From the NCBI GenBank assembly GCA_020833055.1, contig JAJHQZ010000001.1:1-64000 (forward strand): a DNA stretch of 64,000 bases. Direction: 5' to 3'. The translations under genes and the position numbers were made by a program. Numbering within the stretch: the stretch's first letter is position 1; every line of letters begins with the position of its first letter. Shown here piece after piece: positions 55,560-63,630 of the stretch. This DNA comes from Candidatus Korarchaeum sp. (GTDB taxonomy: Archaea; Korarchaeota; Korarchaeia; Korarchaeales; Korarchaeaceae). A model generated the notes under the pieces. It saw only the letters and a program-made list of their open reading frames with translations. It had not been told where the DNA came from and ran no database searches.

Positions 55560-56795
55560 ATGGAAGAAGTTGAACTCCAATGCAATGAGGGGTTGCTAGT
55601 CAGGACTCCCACAACTATTAAAGTGATCTCCGGGGATGCAGAAGTCTGGGGCGTACCTTTCGAAGAGATAAGACTCCCTCAGGAAGCGATGGATCTCTTA
55701 GTAACGAGTAAGCATGGGGCAAAATTGCATATTACTGGATCGAATTTTATTAAAATAGATCATCCAATTCCCGAGTGGTGGGATAGCATTTTAAAAGAAA
55801 TACCAGATAAAACTGTCATGTTTATCGGGAGAGTGGATTCGGGGAAGAGTTCCTCCATACTCTACCTCGCTAATAAGTTACTTCTAGATGGTACTCGAGT
55901 TTCCATAATCGATTCCGATATCGGGCAATCGGATCTCGGTCCACCGGGAGTGATATCGTCCTCTAACTTGAGGGATCCGGTCTATCAGATGAAGCTCCTA
56001 GATCCGGAGTTCATGTACTTCATAGGGGATAAGAGCCCCAGGGGTCACTTACTCCAAGTTCTAGTAGGCGTATGGGAAGCGTTGAGGAACGTCAAGGAGA
56101 AAACAGTCCTCATTAATACTACAGGTTTTATCGATGGTGCTGCAGCGAGGATGCTCAAGAAACTCAAGATGGAACTAGTGCAACCTGATATCGTAGTACT
56201 CATCGAGAGATCGGAAGGGGAGCTTAAGCATATAGCACGCAATGTACCTACCGGCGCGAAAGTTGTGACTGTGAGGTCGCCCGTGAGGGATCTTCCAAAG
56301 GATAGGGAGTACAGATCCCTATGTAGGAAGGTATTATTCAGGAGGTATCTAGAGGGCGGGAGCAGGAGGTTATTTGACTTGAGGGAAGTTAGAGTCGAGA
56401 ATACTTTCCTGTTCACGGGGAATGAGAGGAGGGAGTACGCCCCATTCCTATCCGAGCTACTGGGGAGCGAGGTGATATGGGTCGAGGAGTCAGCGGATAT
56501 GCTCTTAATACTCACCGAAGGATATGCCGAGAGAGTTAGAGTGAAGAAATTGGGGGATCTGATGAGAAAGGAAGTTAAATGCGCCCCGATTAACGTATAC
56601 AAAAACTTGTATGTCGGTCTAAAGTTTAATAGGAGATGCTCGGGCGTAGGGATAATGGAGTCCTTCGATCCACTAACTGGGAGGGCGGAGATCCTCACGA
56701 GATATGGGGGAGATGTAGATAGCATAATATTCGGGTTCATCAGACTCTCTGAGGATGGTGAGGAACTGGGGGCGAGGGAGGTCGATTCTCCTTGA
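55560..56795 (+). CDS. Clp1/Grc3-family polynucleotide 5'-hydroxyl kinase
   Basis: It phosphorylates 5'-OH ends of RNA or DNA, perhaps in tRNA or rRNA maturation. From ATG 55560 it has 411 residues with an N-terminal beta domain, Walker A GRVDSGKS (90-97), then DSDIGQSDLGPPG (Walker B/lid) and a C-terminal domain. A TTG four codons upstream is in frame. Upstream 55395-55547 contains only promoter-like AT-rich sequence. It fits with the splicing-type endonuclease substrates seen here. Confidence 0.88.
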   Translation: MEEVELQCNEGLLVRTPTTIKVISGDAEVWGVPFEEIRLPQEAMDLLVTSKHGAKLHITGSNFIKIDHPIPEWWDSILKEIPDKTVMFIGRVDSGKSSSILYLANKLLLDGTRVSIIDSDIGQSDLGPPGVISSSNLRDPVYQMKLLDPEFMYFIGDKSPRGHLLQVLVGVWEALRNVKEKTVLINTTGFIDGAAARMLKKLKMELVQPDIVVLIERSEGELKHIARNVPTGAKVVTVRSPVRDLPKDREYRSLCRKVLFRRYLEGGSRRLFDLREVRVENTFLFTGNERREYAPFLSELLGSEVIWVEESADMLLILTEGYAERVRVKKLGDLMRKEVKCAPINVYKNLYVGLKFNRRCSGVGIMESFDPLTGRAEILTRYGGDVDSIIFGFIRLSEDGEELGAREVDSP

Positions 56796-56824
56796 GTTAT
56801 ATAAAGAATTTAGAGGATTTGACA

Positions 56825-58168
56825 ATGAACGGCCTCACGCGAAAGGATAGAAATGCCAGGAGATCGATATTACTCTCGTTCGATAGAGCGATAGCATCTG
56901 TCGATCCCTATAAATCTGTCTCGAGCAGGATATCGGAAGGTTCTATATTCCAGATGAATAAGTCCATAGAGCTGAGCGATTTCGAGGAGATATTCGTCAT
57001 AGGAGCTGGGAAAGCTAGCGGTATGATGGCGAAAGCTGTTGAAGATAAGATAGAGAGGATATCTGAGGGTTGGGTGAATGTACCAGCTAAGACTGAGAAA
57101 GCAGTCAATCTATCGAAGATAAGATTGAATCCAGCTGGTCATCCAATCCCGGATGAGGGAAGCATCAATGGGGCTAAAGAGATGCTGAGGATACTCTCAA
57201 AAGCTGATGAGAGGGATCTCGTCATAGTTTTGATCTCCGGAGGGGGCTCGGCCCTCATGGAGTACCCGATGGAGGGCATAACATTAGAAGATTTGAGAGA
57301 AATGAACAGGCTCCTCGTCCTCAGCGGAGCGGATATAAGGGAGATAAACACAGTTAGGAAGCATGTCTCGAGAGTGAAAGGGGGGAGGTTAGCTGAGGCC
57401 GCTTATCCAGCTAGAGTCGTATCCCTGATAATATCGGATGTGATAGGGGATCCATTAGATACGATAGCATCTGGCCCGACAGCGCCAGATGAGACGACTT
57501 TCCAGGATGCTTGGGAAGTGCTGAGAAATTATTCTTTAGTGGAGAAGATGCCCCAATCAGTCATAAAGGTAATAAAGGATGGTATGGAAGGGAGGATACC
57601 TGAAACTCCAAAGCCTGGGGACCCTATATTCGAGAACGTAACGAATATGATAGTCGCGAATAACCTTAAAGCTGTTCAGACAGCTGAAGGTGTCCTGAGG
57701 AGCCTCGGATATAATACCTTGGTCCTGGGATCCAGAGTTCAGGGGGAAGCGAGGCACATCGGGAAGATGCTCGCGGGACTCGCTTCCTCCATTAAGAACG
57801 AGGGGATCCCACTATCCCCTCCAGCAGCGCTCCTCATGGGAGGGGAGACTACAGTCACTGTGACGGGGGATGGCGTGGGCGGGAGAAATCAAGAGCTAGT
57901 CCTCGGTGCTGTTAGGCAAATAGCTGGGCTAGATGGAGTAGTGATAGCATCTATTGGGACTGATGGGATAGACGGTTCATCAGAAGCTGCTGGAGCTATA
58001 TGCGATGGTCATACGCTCGAGAGAGCTCTGAGGGAGGGGCTAAAGCCAGAGGAGTATCTCAAGAACAATGATTCTTATAGTTTCTTCTCATGGCTCGGCG
58101 ATGCTATAATAACGGGACCCACTCTCACTAATGTCATGGACCTGATGGGAGTAGTAGTAGAAGATTGA
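56825..58168 (+). CDS. gck: Glycerate 2-kinase (MOFRL family)
   Basis: It phosphorylates glycerate to 2-phosphoglycerate in sugar-acid breakdown. From ATG 56825 it has 447 residues: GAGKASGMMAKAVE, the NPAGHPIPDEGS region, ISGGGSALM, and the C-terminal MOFRL domain (GGETTVTVTGDGVGGRNQEL). TTG 56792 would add 11 residues, but a TATA-like TTATATAAAG (56797-56806) lies within them. It ends at the next gene's upstream frame. Confidence 0.88.
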   Translation: MNGLTRKDRNARRSILLSFDRAIASVDPYKSVSSRISEGSIFQMNKSIELSDFEEIFVIGAGKASGMMAKAVEDKIERISEGWVNVPAKTEKAVNLSKIRLNPAGHPIPDEGSINGAKEMLRILSKADERDLVIVLISGGGSALMEYPMEGITLEDLREMNRLLVLSGADIREINTVRKHVSRVKGGRLAEAAYPARVVSLIISDVIGDPLDTIASGPTAPDETTFQDAWEVLRNYSLVEKMPQSVIKVIKDGMEGRIPETPKPGDPIFENVTNMIVANNLKAVQTAEGVLRSLGYNTLVLGSRVQGEARHIGKMLAGLASSIKNEGIPLSPPAALLMGGETTVTVTGDGVGGRNQELVLGAVRQIAGLDGVVIASIGTDGIDGSSEAAGAICDGHTLERALREGLKPEEYLKNNDSYSFFSWLGDAIITGPTLTNVMDLMGVVVED

Positions 58169-58221
58169 TGGATCTTTTTAAGCTAGAGCCCTCTAACTAT
58201 CTGAGTTCGACGGGGAAAATC

Positions 58222-58533
58222 ATGCCAAGGAGAAATCCGAGAGGGGAGGAAGTATCGAAAGGATGGAAAGGTATGAGGGGAAGGAAAGCTAGGGAGAACT
58301 TATATCATGTAAGAATAGATGGGATCACTGGAGGATACTCATCGATAAAACCGGGGGATCTAATAGAGGTCCTCGTGAGATCTGTCAATAGGAGGGGGGA
58401 GGGGGAGGGGATTTACGAGGGGAGGCAGGTCATAATAGCCGGAGCCCCTGATCCAGGAGTGACTGTGAGGGCCAGGATCAGGAAGATCGTGGATGGGAAG
58501 ATCTTCGCGGAGATAGTATATGATGATAGGTGA
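58222..58533 (+). CDS. Small TRAM-domain protein
   Basis: A stand-alone TRAM RNA-binding domain, thought to act as an RNA chaperone in archaea. The 103-residue product has a basic N-terminus (MPRRNPRGEE) and the TRAM core (about 38-100: ITGGYSSIKPGDLIEV, GEGEGIYEGRQVIIAGA, GVTVRARIRKI). The open frame begins at 58165, but ATG 58222 has GGGG upstream and a normal start. It overlaps the regulator by 14 bases. Confidence 0.8.
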   Translation: MPRRNPRGEEVSKGWKGMRGRKARENLYHVRIDGITGGYSSIKPGDLIEVLVRSVNRRGEGEGIYEGRQVIIAGAPDPGVTVRARIRKIVDGKIFAEIVYDDR

Positions 58534-59248
58534 TAGTAGTATAGAGAAGCTCTCAAGGGTCCTTAGAGATCTTGGATTCACGACTTATGAGTCTAAAGTA
58601 TTAGCATGCCTTAGTTTGAGGAGAGAGGCCCTTAAGGTGAGTGAATTGAGTCTTATGACAGGTCTCCCGAGGACTAAGATATATTCAGTGATCTCCTCCC
58701 TCAATGAGGGGGGCTTCGTCAAAGTGCACAATGAGAGACCTCTAAAGGTCTCAGCCCCTCCGCCAAATGAGATGGTATCTCTACTCACTGAAAGAATTAT
58801 CGAAGATGCTAGGGCTAGGTTGAATCTTGTGAGTAAGCTCTACTCCCTGAATTTGGATGAAGGGCTCTGGATACTCGAGGAGTCCGTAATCCCCGTGAGG
58901 GGTGGAAATATCATAAGTAAGATAGCGAAAATAATAATTAATAGTGCGAAGGAGAGGATATATCTTATCATCAGCGAGAGGAATATTCATCGCATACCTA
59001 AATTACCTAGCGTAGATGTAAGAGCTGTAGTGGAGACGTCATCTATACAACCCTACCTAGGGATCCCTAGGGCGAATTGCAGAGTAGTGAGTAAGCATGG
59101 TATATTCTTGGTCTCAAACGAGAGAGCATGCGTGTTCAGCGATGAAGGACTTAAGAGCGGGATTTATGCTTCTGAGGGGCCCCTTTTACTAGCTATCTCT
59201 AATCTTTTTAAAGGACTCTATAGCTCCGGATCACCGATTATAAGCTAA
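58520..59248 (+). CDS. TrmB-family transcriptional regulator
   Basis: A sugar- or metabolite-responsive repressor type. The 242 residues include an N-terminal winged helix (LRDLGFTTYESKVLACLSL...TGLPRTKIYSVISSLNEGGF, described by its edges, about 13-70) and a phospholipase-D-like C-terminal sensor. Full sugar-binding TrmBs are longer, so the effector is unknown. Its operon neighbours (glycerate kinase, TRAM protein) may be targets. Confidence 0.85.
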   Translation: MMIGDSSIEKLSRVLRDLGFTTYESKVLACLSLRREALKVSELSLMTGLPRTKIYSVISSLNEGGFVKVHNERPLKVSAPPPNEMVSLLTERIIEDARARLNLVSKLYSLNLDEGLWILEESVIPVRGGNIISKIAKIIINSAKERIYLIISERNIHRIPKLPSVDVRAVVETSSIQPYLGIPRANCRVVSKHGIFLVSNERACVFSDEGLKSGIYASEGPLLLAISNLFKGLYSSGSPIIS

Positions 59249-59275
59249 TAATACCTATTCAAGGGGGGTGGTCCC

Positions 59276-59650
59276 TTGCCGGAGGAAAGGAATTGTGGAT
59301 GGGAATTAGAGTTATTGAGGGTAAATTCCCTCTTAGATCTCCTGAGATTGGCAGCATCTACGGACTCTGTCTCAGTGTTAATAGAATTCTGGAGCGATTC
59401 CCTCAACGGGAGGGTCATAGGAACTTTCGCAAACAATTACGGGATAACTAAGCTCGATGTCTTCTCATTCACGCTCTACGATGGAGATGATGACGGTGGT
59501 TTCCTAGTTTATAAGGCAGATGAGACAGGAGAGCGTTATGAGTTCTTAAGTGAATTATCTTCGGATAAGATAACCTTCCCGATAGTAAAACTCTCGAAGG
59601 AGCCCAGTTGGTTCTCAGAGAGGATCAAATCGGGTGGTGAGCGGGTATAA
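59276..59650 (+). CDS. Hypothetical acidic protein
   Basis: A 124-residue soluble protein starting at TTG 59276 after GGGGGGTGGT. An N-terminal helix (ELELLRVNSLLDLLRLAAS) precedes beta strands with an Asp-rich stretch (YDGDDDGGF). No family recognised. It appears coupled to the next small gene: its stop lies within that gene's proposed start. Confidence 0.65.
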   Translation: MPEERNCGWELELLRVNSLLDLLRLAASTDSVSVLIEFWSDSLNGRVIGTFANNYGITKLDVFSFTLYDGDDDGGFLVYKADETGERYEFLSELSSDKITFPIVKLSKEPSWFSERIKSGGERV

Positions 59651-60003
59651 GTGGGAAAATATTACTAGTAATTATAGCAGCTCTATTCGCACTCTCAGCA
59701 TTATTAATCAGTTATGAGAAAATTAGCGAATTCGAATCCGGCTTAATTGCTAGGATGGAATGCGAAGAGGGGAGAGTGCGTATCTTACTGGAGAACGATG
59801 CCTCCCCATGCAAGCTATACTACCTCACTATATCGAAAGGAGATAAGATAATCAGAATAATAGAACTGAATGAAATTTTTTATCAGAAGACTAAGGAGAT
59901 AGAATTATATATTGAAGAGAAAGGGGTCGCGATTTCAATAATATTTGATAGGGGGGTCATAGAAGGTCTAACTTGCGGGTCCACGACCCGCTCCCAACCA
60001 TAA
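59647..60003 (+). CDS. Membrane-anchored small protein, unusual start
   Basis: The frame from 59641 encodes GISGKILLVIIAALFALSAL, a clear membrane anchor, followed by a soluble beta-rich domain with three cysteines. The first standard start (ATG 59755) would remove the anchor. Upstream in frame there is no ATG/GTG/TTG before a stop at 59638. An ATA at 59647 overlaps the previous stop (ATAA) and has GGTGAG at ideal spacing; ATT 59671 is another option. Length would be 118 residues. No family recognised. Confidence 0.5.
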   Translation: MSGKILLVIIAALFALSALLISYEKISEFESGLIARMECEEGRVRILLENDASPCKLYYLTISKGDKIIRIIELNEIFYQKTKEIELYIEEKGVAISIIFDRGVIEGLTCGSTTRSQP

Positions 60004-60031
60004 TTTTAATTTAGTCGATACCCCACAGAGA

Positions 60032-60105
60032 GGGGCCGTGGTCTAGCTAGGTAGGATGCCGGCCTCGGGAGCCGGAGGTCCCGGGTTCAAATCCCGGCGG
60101 CCCCA
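60032..60105 (+). tRNA. tRNA-Pro(CGG)
   Basis: The acceptor is GGGGCCG/CGGCCCC, the anticodon stem is CCGGC/GCCGG with loop CTCGGGA giving anticodon CGG, the T arm is CCGGG-TTCAAAT-CCCGG and the discriminator is A. There is no intron or encoded CCA. TATA-like TTTTAATTTA lies at 60004-60013. It is followed 12 bases later by a small protein gene. Confidence 0.95.
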
Positions 60106-60117
60106 TTAGGTGATATT

Positions 60118-60300
60118 ATGCTAGTCTTCATAAAGAATGGGAGGATCAAGGGGAAGATAAAGGATGGAGTTTATTCGCTGGAGATCTTGGAGGGGAAGAT
60201 TATTCTCTCACCAGTTAAGTGGGAGGAGTCCTCTGAACTTAAGATGGATCTCTCATTGGAAGATGTAGATTATATGATAAGGAAGGGGGCTCTCGCTTGA
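60118..60300 (+). CDS. Small protein upstream of PIN toxin (possible antitoxin)
   Basis: A 60-residue protein with an N-terminal beta-rich half (MLVFIKNGRIKGKIKDGVYS) and an acidic helical C-terminus (LSLEDVDYMIRKG). Its position and coupling to the PIN gene (TTGA overlap) fit an antitoxin. No ribbon-helix-helix or clear AbrB motif is visible, so the role is inferred from context only. Confidence 0.6.
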   Translation: MLVFIKNGRIKGKIKDGVYSLEILEGKIILSPVKWEESSELKMDLSLEDVDYMIRKGALA

Positions 60301-60701
60301 GGAGGGCGATAATAGATACGAATGTGCTCATATTTGCCCATTTTAAGGATACTAAGTATCATGAGGAAGCTAGGAGGATTCTCTCATCATTGGAGGAATG
60401 GGTAATACCATTCATAGTATTGGTAGAACTATTTTGGTTCACTAGAGGAGCTGGATTAGACGAAAAGTCGAGGAAGAATCTCCTGCTATCATTACTGATG
60501 AATAAGAGGGTCAGAGTGTCGAATAACGAGCCCGAGGACTTGATAGAGTCCGTGATGTTAGAAGATCCCTTGGAGTTCGAGGACGAGCTGATCCTACAGC
60601 AAGCTGAGAGGGAGGGGCTCCCCATAGTGACATTCGACAACTCCCTAGCGGAGAGGGCTAGGAAGAGAGGAATAAGTGTGATCACTTACAGCAGCAAATA
60701 A
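60297..60701 (+). CDS. PIN-domain ribonuclease (VapC-like)
   Basis: A probable RNA-cleaving toxin of the VapC type. The 134 residues have the acidic active-site pattern: D7 in IIDTN, E44 in VLVELFW, a central acidic pair in FEDELILQQA and D119 in TFDNSLAERA. TTG start overlapping the upstream stop. Its last 16 bases overlap the convergent transporter gene. Confidence 0.85.
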   Translation: MRRAIIDTNVLIFAHFKDTKYHEEARRILSSLEEWVIPFIVLVELFWFTRGAGLDEKSRKNLLLSLLMNKRVRVSNNEPEDLIESVMLEDPLEFEDELILQQAEREGLPIVTFDNSLAERARKRGISVITYSSK

Positions 60702-62014
60702 TATAGATTCAAGGATAAAGTCAAAATTATCCATACGATTAAGCCGATCTTCATAAAATCTAGGAACTTAAATTCGAACTTATCCCTCAATGCGGAGTAT
60801 GTGAGGAGAGAGGGCACTGAGGCTATCGGCGTCGCTATCCCCCCTAAGCCAACGGAGATCAGGAAAACCCACCAAAGCTCGTAGTAGCCAGTCAGGCTCA
60901 CTAGTTCATCTATGACGGGTATCATCACAGCCGCGTAAGGTATGTTATCGACTAATGCTGAGACGAGGGATGAGAGCCACGCTATAAGCGTCGTTAGGAT
61001 GTATGGGTTCCCATGAGTTGATTTAGAAATAATCTGAGCCAATAAATAGAGGATACCGACTTTTTCCAAGCTTCCGGAAAAGATCAGGATGCTCCCGAGG
61101 AAAATGAGGAGATCCCAGTTAACCTCCCTGAGTATGGGAGCCATCCTCCTACCGCCTATTATCATCAGTAAGGTCGCACCGTAGAGAGCCGAGGCGCTGG
61201 GACTTATCCCAGTGATATCCTGAAGGAGGAAAAGTAAAAGGACAAGAGTTAATACTAAAATACTGATTATAAGGAAGCTATTTTTCTCTATTTTCGGCTT
61301 TTCTTTGTCATTTTTATTCCCTATTTCGAATGTCATCTCCCTCCTGAAGAGGGTCATAATTACTGCTAGCGAGATCACATAGATCAGGAGGGTGGGCGGG
61401 CCTATGTTCAAGATGAAGCCTATGAACGAGATCTGAAGGTGGGAGTAAGCCATAATATTAGGAGGGTCTCCTATCGGAGTTAGTAGTCCCCCTAAGTTTG
61501 ATGAGATGCTTAACGCGATTAAGACGGGTACGGTAGCCCTCCCTAAGTTCAGGGTCTCGCAGATACTCAGAGTCATCGGGATTATTATCAGCATAACCGT
61601 TGCATTATCCAGGAGAGCTGATGTTATGAAAGTGAATAAAGATAGAGCTATTGTTAAATGATATATCTTCCTGAACCCAAGGGAGGTGAGGGCTCCAGCC
61701 AATATCGACAAAAACCCGGCCTCTCTAAGAGCCTCAACGATAACCATCATACCGAAAAGGAGCCCTAGAACATCTAGATCTAGGTAATGAATCATATCCT
61801 CCCCTTTCATTATGCCAAGGAACCAGAGGATCAGGAGGCTCGTGAGAGAAACTACAGTTCTGTGCCTGTACTCCATCGCGAGCATGAAGAAAAGGGCTAT
61901 GAATACTAGGATTGTTTGAAGTTGCTTAGGCTCCAAAACGCCATAATCCCTCAGAGGGAAGTAAATTAGCGTGAGGAGAAGTAGTATAACTGGTACTGCA
62001 TAATGCCTCTTCAT
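60686..62014 (-). CDS. ArsB/NhaD-type anion or sodium transporter
   Basis: An integral membrane protein of the ion transporter superfamily, with substrates that could be arsenite, Na+/H+ or organic anions. The 442 residues form about 11-12 helices in two halves, with the re-entrant-loop motifs SSNLGGLLTPIGDPPNIMAY and ALVDNIPYAAVMIPV. The substrate cannot be read. ATGA overlap with the paralogue upstream. Confidence 0.85.
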   Translation of the reverse strand: MKRHYAVPVILLLLTLIYFPLRDYGVLEPKQLQTILVFIALFFMLAMEYRHRTVVSLTSLLILWFLGIMKGEDMIHYLDLDVLGLLFGMMVIVEALREAGFLSILAGALTSLGFRKIYHLTIALSLFTFITSALLDNATVMLIIIPMTLSICETLNLGRATVPVLIALSISSNLGGLLTPIGDPPNIMAYSHLQISFIGFILNIGPPTLLIYVISLAVIMTLFRREMTFEIGNKNDKEKPKIEKNSFLIISILVLTLVLLLFLLQDITGISPSASALYGATLLMIIGGRRMAPILREVNWDLLIFLGSILIFSGSLEKVGILYLLAQIISKSTHGNPYILTTLIAWLSSLVSALVDNIPYAAVMIPVIDELVSLTGYYELWWVFLISVGLGGIATPIASVPSLLTYSALRDKFEFKFLDFMKIGLIVWIILTLSLNLYYLLL

Positions 62015-63261
62015 TCAGACACCCAATTTAACATAACGTAAGCCAATATTATCGTGGGCAGATTCGCTAAGATACTGATCTTCAGGAATCTGAGTATGGA
62101 GATCCCTCTATAGCTTTCTCTAAGTTTCCTCAGAGCTATTATGTTAGCTATCGAGCCCCATGGAGTTAGAGCTGAGCCTATACTACTTCCTACGATCGCC
62201 GCCCACCACAAGTCCCTGCCAGCGTTCAGGGACCTGAGGACGGGAGAGAGGATCGCCACTGCTTCAGCATCATCTATCAACATCGAGAGGCCGATGGATA
62301 CGAAATAAACGTTGAGCTGATTCCTAAAAAGGGACATCTCCTCGAATAGAATTTTAAATCCCCCTATTAAGTTAATAGATTCCGTGGTTAGGAGGAGGGC
62401 CCCTAAGTAGATCAGGGAGGGCCAGTCCACCTCAGTGAATACTTTTGATATCTCATCCCCACCTAAGAAGAGGAGGAAGACTGCCGTAATTCCTATCGCT
62501 AGGCTATCATCAATGCCCAATCTCCTTGAGAAAGGGATTAGTGTGAGCATGAGAATGAGAGAGGTCAATCCGAAGATAAGATACGGATTCTCCCCGCGGA
62601 TCTCGCTCCTCTCAGCTACTTCGCAGTGAAATCTACCGCCTCTCCTCAGTAAAATGAAAAGGACTGAGAGGGAGAGAAGGGTCGATGCCATCGATATCGG
62701 TGCAGCAACGGATAAGAAGTCTAGAAAGCTTATATCACCATTCACTCCGACTATTATATTTGAGATATCCCCCATGAACGTCGCCATCGAACCCAAATTC
62801 GAGGAGATTATGAGGGAGGTAACTAAGTCCCTAGGGTCGAACTCCGGGATACATTCTGCCAGCTTTACAGCTACTAGCACCATATAGAGGAGGACTAAAA
62901 CGTTGCTCAGGATAGCTGAGAGGAGTGCAGTCAGGAGATTCATCATTATGAAGATCCTATTCGGGGATCTCGCCCTCCCTAAGATCCTGTGGGATATCAG
63001 CTCGTAGAACCTCCCCTTGCTCAGGAGCGCCGATAGTACCTCGAGGCCGAAAACTGCTGATACGATCTTTATAATTTCTGTTCTCTCTATAAAAATTTTT
63101 TCTAAATTTAGCGAATATATATTAACTATTATCGCGAGAGATGATATAAATACTAGAGCCTTGTATTCGGGCTTAATTGAGGAGAGAGTGAGCGCTAATG
63201 CGAATATCAGGAGCCCGTAAACCGGGGAGTGAGAGGATACCAGCGGGACTAGAGATTCCAT
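62011..63261 (-). CDS. ArsB/NhaD-type transporter, diverged paralogue
   Basis: A 416-residue integral membrane protein of the same superfamily. Motif positions are kept (SSNLGSMATFMGDISNIIVG; LMIDDAEAVAILSP-like MLIDDAEAVAILSP; GSALTPWGSIANIIA), but the key residues differ from the neighbour: GDISN replaces GDPPN. It is first in the two-gene operon. A pair of distinct transporters or a heterodimer are both possible. Confidence 0.82.
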   Translation of the reverse strand: MESLVPLVSSHSPVYGLLIFALALTLSSIKPEYKALVFISSLAIIVNIYSLNLEKIFIERTEIIKIVSAVFGLEVLSALLSKGRFYELISHRILGRARSPNRIFIMMNLLTALLSAILSNVLVLLYMVLVAVKLAECIPEFDPRDLVTSLIISSNLGSMATFMGDISNIIVGVNGDISFLDFLSVAAPISMASTLLSLSVLFILLRRGGRFHCEVAERSEIRGENPYLIFGLTSLILMLTLIPFSRRLGIDDSLAIGITAVFLLFLGGDEISKVFTEVDWPSLIYLGALLLTTESINLIGGFKILFEEMSLFRNQLNVYFVSIGLSMLIDDAEAVAILSPVLRSLNAGRDLWWAAIVGSSIGSALTPWGSIANIIALRKLRESYRGISILRFLKISILANLPTIILAYVMLNWVSE

Positions 63262-63302
63262 CTCTGATCATTCATAACTCAGAGCTCAAGTAATAATGTT
63301 TA

Positions 63303-63406
63303 TGCCGGGGCCGGGATTTGAACCCGGGACCTCCGGATATCCCAGCGGCGCCGGGGCCCTACCCACTTATGAGTCCGGCGCTCAAACCAGGCTGAGCTAC
63401 CCCGGC
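63303..63406 (-). tRNA. tRNA-Met(CAT), elongator type, with 29-base intron
   Basis: Read on minus: acceptor GCCGGGG/CCCCGGC, D stem GCTC/GAGC, anticodon stem CCGGA/TCCGG, T arm CCGGG-TTCAAAT-CCCGG, discriminator A. The anticodon loop CTCATA-A is split by an intron at 63339-63367, between positions 37 and 38. The splice site forms a bulge-helix-bulge: helix CUCA/UGGG, 3-base bulges UAA and AUA, and inner helix GUGG/CCGC. The GCCGGG start and CTCATAA loop favour elongator Met over initiator. Confidence 0.93.
63339..63367 (-). other. tRNA-Met intron
   Basis: The 29-base intron starts AGTGGGTAGG and ends GCTGGGAT on minus. Removal leaves a standard seven-base anticodon loop. The fold described for the tRNA places both cuts after the second base of each bulge, as the archaeal splicing endonuclease requires. 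The intron is too short to encode anything. Confidence 0.9.
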
Positions 63407-63585
63407 TCTTGCCTTCCTTCACTCCCTCGAATTAATAAACATTATGGGGGGCTCAGTGTGAGCTGGGAACTACATCCCTTCGTTTCGTTGATGTTCGTTC
63501 CTATCATCGCCCCCACTGGATTATTAGCGGTAGGGGAAATAAATTTTTCTCTCCCGTGAGCGACTCTATTCAACATCATTCATTA

Positions 63586-63600
63586 TATATATATATTATG
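63586..63600 (+). promoter_or_regulatory. TATA-rich promoter before the last gene
   Basis: A run of TATATATATATTATG at 63586-63600 lies about 30-45 bases before ATG 63631 and is the likely promoter. The preceding bases 63407-63585 hold no gene I can support. Confidence 0.5.
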
Positions 63601-63630
63601 ATGCGATAATGGGGGACGAGGAGGGTGCAC

